Shown here one piece after another: positions 60,370-64,000 of a stretch of DNA of 64,000 nt. Under the pieces are notes generated by a model. It did not search any database. It was not told where the DNA came from and saw only the letters and a program-made list of their open reading frames with translations. Numbering within the stretch: position 1 is the stretch's first letter; each line of letters opens with the position of its first letter. The stretch covers positions 186,001 through 250,000 of the forward strand of contig JAHLLS010000004.1 in the NCBI GenBank assembly GCA_020444045.1, in the 5' to 3' direction. The position numbers were made by a program, and so were the translations under genes. Origin of the DNA: Deltaproteobacteria bacterium. Its GTDB lineage: Bacteria; Desulfobacterota; Desulfobacteria; Desulfobacterales; UBA5852.

Positions 60370-61977
60370 TTACGCCTTGCGGCGGAAGCGCTGCAGCAGA
60401 GCCAGCCCGACGACCAACGCCAGACAGACGCGCGCAAAGGTATCCCCCGCGCGAACATAGAGGCTCCGCGTCTTCAGGCAGGCGACGGGCTGGATGCGGG
60501 CCGCGCTTTCAAACAGGCGCGTGGTGTTTTCAATGCGCCCGGTGGGGTGAATGAAGCCGCTGATTCCCGTGTTGGTCGCCCGGATCAGGCTGCGCCGGGT
60601 TTCGACGGCCCGGAAAACATATTGCACCAGATGCTGGTAGGGGGCGCTGGTGCGGCCGTACCAGGCATCGTTGGTCAGGTTGACCAGCAGGTCGGCGCCA
60701 TTATTGACGGCAGCCCGGGCCAGATTGGGGAAGATGCCGTCGTAGCAAATGAGGGGACCGATGCGGTGGCCGTTGTATTCCAGGATGCCGCCGGGGGTGC
60801 CGGCATGAAAGTCGCCCACCTGGGCGACGATTTTTCCGAGGAAGGGCAACCATTTCTTAAACGGGACATATTCCCCAAAGGGCACCAGGTGCGCCTTGTC
60901 GTAGCGGGCCAGAAGGTTGCCTTGGGGGTCGAGGAGGTAGGCACTGTTAAAGTAAGCGATGCCGTCATCGGATTTGCGGACTGCGGGGCTGCCGATGATA
61001 TGCGCGCAGCCTGCGTTTTGGACACCCCGTTGAACCATGCGGGTCAGGGCCTGGTTCTGAAACAGGTAGAAAGGCGTGGCGGTTTCGGGCCAGACGATGA
61101 GATCGGGTTTTTGCGGTCCCAACTGACCGGAGAGCTTGATGTACTGTTTGGTGGAAGCGATCTGAAAGGCCGGGTCCCATTTCTCGGCCTGGGGGATGTT
61201 GCCCTGGGCCAGCCCCGCCGTCAGTTGGGGCGCTTCTGCGCTCAGTCGTTCGATTTGCCCCAGGCGGACATATCCGTAGATCAGGGTCGACGAGAGGCAC
61301 AAGACGGCCAGAATCGTTCCCCGCCAGGCCAGCGGGTTGGGAATCGCCAGGCCCTGCCAGGTTTTCCCGGTACGGGACAGGATCAAGAAAAACAGGGCTA
61401 TGTTGAACAGGACGATCAGTGCCGATAGGCCGTAGACCCCCCAGAGATCGGCACTCTGGATCAGGGTCAGCCATGTATACTGGGAATGGCCAAGATAACC
61501 CCAGGTAAAGCCGCTCAAGAGAAAGCTGCGCAGATATTCCAGGGCCGCCCAGAGCAGGGGGGCGATGATCAGGGCCCGCATGGGGGTGCGGCCGAGATAG
61601 ACGATCAGGGTGCCGAAGATCGCCGTATAAAGGCCGATGTAGGTGCTGAAAAGGAGCAGAATGCCGATGGTCAGATAAATCGGGAGATGACCATAGGTGC
61701 TCATCGTATGGGACAACCAGTAGAGGAGACCAAGGGCGTGGACGAGGCCGCAAAGCCATCCCAGGCGGAAGCCGTCTTTGACCGAAATGTCCCGCAAGGC
61801 CAGCAACAGGGGGATCAAGGCCATCCAGGCAATCCAGAGCCACCCCGTGCGGGGAAAAGCGGCTGTCATCAGGACACCGGACAGAAGCGACAGAAACAAT
61901 TTGGAGCGGTCGATGGAGCGATGGGTCATGGTCATGTCGGCAAAGCGGTGCCCCCTTTGAGGCCGGTCTCCGGCCAT
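60370..61977 (-). CDS. lnt: Apolipoprotein N[15 protein letters not shown]
   Basis: A 535-residue protein with about seven membrane helices and a nitrilase-fold periplasmic domain. The catalytic triad is visible as Glu in IVWPETATPF, Lys in RYDKAHLVPFGEY and Cys in PLICYDGIFP. It adds the third acyl chain to lipoproteins, completing outer-membrane lipoprotein maturation. The ATG at 61977 has GCGAGG seven bases upstream; ATGs at 61935 or 61929 are alternatives. It lies about 150 bases upstream of prfB on the same strand. Confidence 0.92.
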   Translation of the reverse strand: MAGDRPQRGHRFADMTMTHRSIDRSKLFLSLLSGVLMTAAFPRTGWLWIAWMALIPLLLALRDISVKDGFRLGWLCGLVHALGLLYWLSHTMSTYGHLPIYLTIGILLLFSTYIGLYTAIFGTLIVYLGRTPMRALIIAPLLWAALEYLRSFLLSGFTWGYLGHSQYTWLTLIQSADLWGVYGLSALIVLFNIALFFLILSRTGKTWQGLAIPNPLAWRGTILAVLCLSSTLIYGYVRLGQIERLSAEAPQLTAGLAQGNIPQAEKWDPAFQIASTKQYIKLSGQLGPQKPDLIVWPETATPFYLFQNQALTRMVQRGVQNAGCAHIIGSPAVRKSDDGIAYFNSAYLLDPQGNLLARYDKAHLVPFGEYVPFKKWLPFLGKIVAQVGDFHAGTPGGILEYNGHRIGPLICYDGIFPNLARAAVNNGADLLVNLTNDAWYGRTSAPYQHLVQYVFRAVETRRSLIRATNTGISGFIHPTGRIENTTRLFESAARIQPVACLKTRSLYVRAGDTFARVCLALVVGLALLQRFRRKA

Positions 61978-62242
61978 AAAAAAACCTCGCCCCGCAGGGA
62001 AGGTGATCTGGTTCGGATGTTGTCGCGGCGGTGGGATGACCGCGTGACACGGGACGGAATTATCCGGCAAGGATCCGCATCCTGTCAATTCTTTTTTGGG
62101 CGGGAGGCATGCTTGACGATAGTGGCTTGTTCAGTCCGAGGCCTGATCGTGGCTCATTTCCGCCAGGGGGTCGGCGGAGGGAGGACGCCGGTCCGGGTGA
62201 TCGCTGACGGACGGCGATCGCCCCGGTCGGAGTGAGCCGCCA

Positions 62243-62452
62243 TCAGCCGTCGCAACGGTCCAGTGTCAGGCGATGGCTGCTCCTGGCATTGGCAAAGAAA
62301 CTGTCATGGTAGCATGCATCGCAGTATTGGATGTTATCGCTCGTTAACATTTCCTGAGGCGCTTTCATTTTTTTGCCGCAGATGCTGCACCGGCGGTTCG
62401 GAGTGCTGACCTTTGAAGACGAACGGTTTTCAACCATGTTTTTGGTCACCAT
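62243..62452 (-). CDS. Small zinc-ribbon-like protein
   Basis: A 69-residue protein with two Cys pairs, RRCSICGKKM and QYCDACYHD, forming a likely zinc ribbon. The ATG at 62452 has AAGGAGGGA upstream, which supports a real gene. No family recognised; DNA- or protein-binding accessory function is possible. From 62453 to 62807 there is AT-rich sequence with no gene. Confidence 0.65.
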   Translation of the reverse strand: MVTKNMVENRSSSKVSTPNRRCSICGKKMKAPQEMLTSDNIQYCDACYHDSFFANARSSHRLTLDRCDG

Positions 62453-62807
62453 GATGTCCCTCCTTGAATCTATTGGTCCAATGAATACCTATCAATAAAT
62501 ATGCCAGGAGGAAGATCTCATGGAAAATGAATAAAAATGTTGTAATATCAAAAGTATAGGGTAGTATTGCAGTGATATGGCTTTATTAAAATATGACACT
62601 ATTGTAGTTAAGTCAGTGCTTTTGATCCAAAAATGTAATTTTTAACACGCTGCAGGGCGGCAGCTGAAAAGAAAAGGTTGCAGCCGGCCCCATATTGGGG
62701 CAAAGATTCCAATCGTTGGTATTGCTCCCCGATAGGATGGGTAGCATCGGATGGCATTACCCCTGATCGTGGCCTTTTCAAGGACTCGGGTGAAGAGGGA
62801 GGTCTCT

Positions 62808-63236
62808 ATGCGCATACGGCAGGTTTCCGTATTTATGGAGAAAGCACTGGCGCGTTTCCGGGAAGTTACAGAATTGTTTCACGACGCCGGCATTAACATT
62901 CGGGCACATTCGCTGGTGGGGCACAGTGACACGCCCTATAAAATTCTGCGCATGATCGTGGATGATACCCAAGCAGCGGTGACGGTGCTGAAAAACCGTG
63001 GTCTCAGCGTCAAGGTCGAAGACGTCCTGGCCGTCGAAGTGGATCACCGTGCCGGAGGGCTTTATCGTATTCTGGAGATCCTGGACGCCGAAGGGCTCGA
63101 ACTCCGCTACACGTATGCCGCTGCTCACGACGTATGTGAAAAAGCGGCCATGGTGTTGAGCTTTGATGATTTGGATCGGGCGATCAAGGTGCTGACCGAC
63201 CAGGGGGCCCCCCTGATTGCCTCCGAGCAGTTTTAG
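62808..63236 (+). CDS. Tandem ACT-domain protein
   Basis: A 142-residue protein of two ACT-like halves (RIRQVSVFMEKALARFREV and VEVDHRAGGLYRILEIL). These small proteins bind amino acids or aromatic ligands and commonly sit beside phenylacetate-CoA ligase or indolepyruvate oxidoreductase genes in anaerobes. ATG at 62808 has AGAGGGAGG upstream; the longer frame lacks one. No such enzyme gene lies within the window to its right. Monocistronic. Confidence 0.82.
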   Translation: MRIRQVSVFMEKALARFREVTELFHDAGINIRAHSLVGHSDTPYKILRMIVDDTQAAVTVLKNRGLSVKVEDVLAVEVDHRAGGLYRILEILDAEGLELRYTYAAAHDVCEKAAMVLSFDDLDRAIKVLTDQGAPLIASEQF

Positions 63237-63350
63237 GGCTCGCGCAGAAATAACGTCATCTTTCAGGCGCCCATGCATCCCGTCGGTCTGCGTTGCGCGA
63301 ACCCTGAGCGTTCGGCCGAGAGGGTCACCGCCGGGCGCATCAAATGAAAA

Positions 63351-63377
63351 GGGGCGGTCGTTGGTGGCGACCGCCCC
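63351..63377. terminator. Strong hairpin downstream of the ACT gene
   Basis: GGGGCGGTCG, seven-base loop, CGACCGCCCC: a perfect 10-bp stem 115 bases after the ACT stop. It has no T-run, so it may act as a Rho-linked or structural 3' end. Confidence 0.5.
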
Positions 63378-63401
63378 AGATTCAAGGAGGTTGGAAAAGG
63401 A

Positions 63402-63433
63402 CTGTTCAAGCGTTCTGGCAAACGCTTAAACAG
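63402..63433. repeat. Inverted repeat CTGTTCAAGCGTT / AACGCTTAAACAG
   Basis: A 13-base dyad with one mismatch and a six-base loop (CTGGCA), lying 44 bases before the small hypothetical gene. It could be an operator for that gene or a second terminator after the ACT gene. Confidence 0.45.
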
Positions 63434-63476
63434 TGTATCGTCCATAACCGTAACGAGCTTTAGCTATTTTTTTAAA

Positions 63477-63815
63477 ATGACTGATAAATATTCGGAACTC
63501 TTTGAGATTATCATAGCTGCCCGAACCGATGCCGTAGGCGTTGCCTTCCGCGAGCTCGATTGCGGCTGTGCCCGTCTATGCGGCGTTTCGCGCCAGGGCG
63601 ATCCGGTCGGTGACGTCTACAATTTTTCAGGACAGCCGGCCACCCGCAATCTGGAGCCGCTCGTGTGCCTCAAGTGCTATCGCGACAAACGGTTCGCCGT
63701 TGAAAGAACCGCCCGCCAGGGGATTTTTTGGGCCGACACGCCAGGCCGGCAAACAGGCGCGGACGAGCGCCATTCGATCGGACTGGCCGTGTTCGGGGAT
63801 GACTATAACGAATAA
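63477..63815 (+). CDS. Small hypothetical protein with Cys motifs
   Basis: A 112-residue frame with ATG at 63477 but no clear ribosome binding site. It holds LDCGCARLCGV and VCLKCYRDKR, so a zinc site is plausible. It reads in the same direction as the ChrB-like gene and ends 106 bases before it. No family recognised; it is likely real because the cysteine pairs look ordered. Confidence 0.55.
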   Translation: MTDKYSELFEIIIAARTDAVGVAFRELDCGCARLCGVSRQGDPVGDVYNFSGQPATRNLEPLVCLKCYRDKRFAVERTARQGIFWADTPGRQTGADERHSIGLAVFGDDYNE

Positions 63816-63921
63816 CCTGGTCCATCTGCGTCCTCGTTTTCAGTGAACGATAGCTGCCTGATAGACGGAAGCGACTTTGACGGCCGATGGAAGCCGATGC
63901 GCGACCGAAAGGAGATCCACC

Positions 63922-64000
63922 ATGAAATGGATTCCCCGTTCGCATGTACACGTGGACCGTGTTGCCTGCCCCTGGTTGATTGGGCGATTCATCGATTCGG
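63922..64000 (+). CDS. Start of a ChrB-like (chromate-resistance domain) gene, cut by window edge
   Basis: Only 26 codons are visible. HVDRVACPWLIGRFID matches the N-terminal signature of the chromate-resistance C-terminal domain family (DRxACPWLIRRFID). ATG at 63922 has AAAGGAGA upstream. The catalytic or functional role is unclear from this fragment; stand-alone members of the family are not always linked to chromate. Confidence 0.75.
   Translation, partial: MKWIPRSHVHVDRVACPWLIGRFIDS

Noticed and set aside
1-64000. CRISPR arrays, tRNA or rRNA genes, prophage
   Set aside because: No regularly spaced repeats, no cloverleaf or rRNA sequence, and no phage structural or integrase genes were recognised anywhere in the window.

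Overview
The window looks like a chromosomal piece of a strictly anaerobic, GC-rich Gram-negative bacterium of the Desulfobacterota, probably a Desulfosarcina/Desulfococcus-type sulfate reducer. Pointers are an NfnAB-type electron-bifurcating transhydrogenase pair, a DUF362-ferredoxin protein, two cytoplasmic molybdopterin oxidoreductases, a TorD-fused molybdoenzyme under a sigma-54 promoter, and a complete lipid A aminoarabinose (arn) operon. The taxon is an inference from gene content; there is no rRNA or tRNA gene here.

Layout. 1-6.7 kb: housekeeping and redox genes (partial hypothetical, tpx, a three-gene overlapping operon of RNA [17 protein letters not shown], molybdopterin oxidoreductase and acyl-CoA thioesterase, then a DUF362-ferredoxin protein). 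7-34.4 kb: a large envelope-modification region. It holds four divergent LtaS-type membrane [19 protein letters not shown] and a decayed fifth copy, an ArnT-like [19 protein letters not shown], three SAM [18 protein letters not shown], an InaA-type LPS kinase plus a dead paralogue truncated by an IS200-type element, a cysteine phosphatase, and arnBCADT with an SMR-type flippase followed by an OmpR-type regulator and histidine kinase on the same strand. 34.8-44 kb: ssb, DUF1523, tatA, a MetE-like/MoxR/VWA operon, tatD and nfnAB, with four copies in total (two of each of two families) of dispersed inverted-repeat elements hugging gene ends in the window. 44-49.5 kb: a NifX-like protein, a degenerate receiver protein and a TorD-molybdoenzyme fusion, apparently read from a sigma-54 promoter and divergent from a PAS/AAA+/Fis activator. 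49.6-58.5 kb: thiamine salvage. Two divergent TPP riboswitches control thiD-thiW-ecfAA-ecfT-NTPase to the left and a ThiXYZ-like ABC transporter to the right; a ThiE-ThiL fusion converges on the latter. 58.5-64 kb: HD hydrolase, prfB with its programmed +1 frameshift, lnt, a small zinc-ribbon protein, an ACT protein, a small hypothetical, and the first codons of a ChrB-like gene.

Best candidates for something undescribed: (1) the sigma-54 unit NifX-like/pseudo-receiver/TorD-molybdoenzyme; (2) the envelope island with multiple LtaS paralogues and visible gene decay; (3) the P-loop NTPase at the end of the riboswitch-driven thiamine transporter operon; (4) the two inverted-repeat families that overlap stop codons. 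All functions are read from sequence motifs and memory of protein families; no database search was run.
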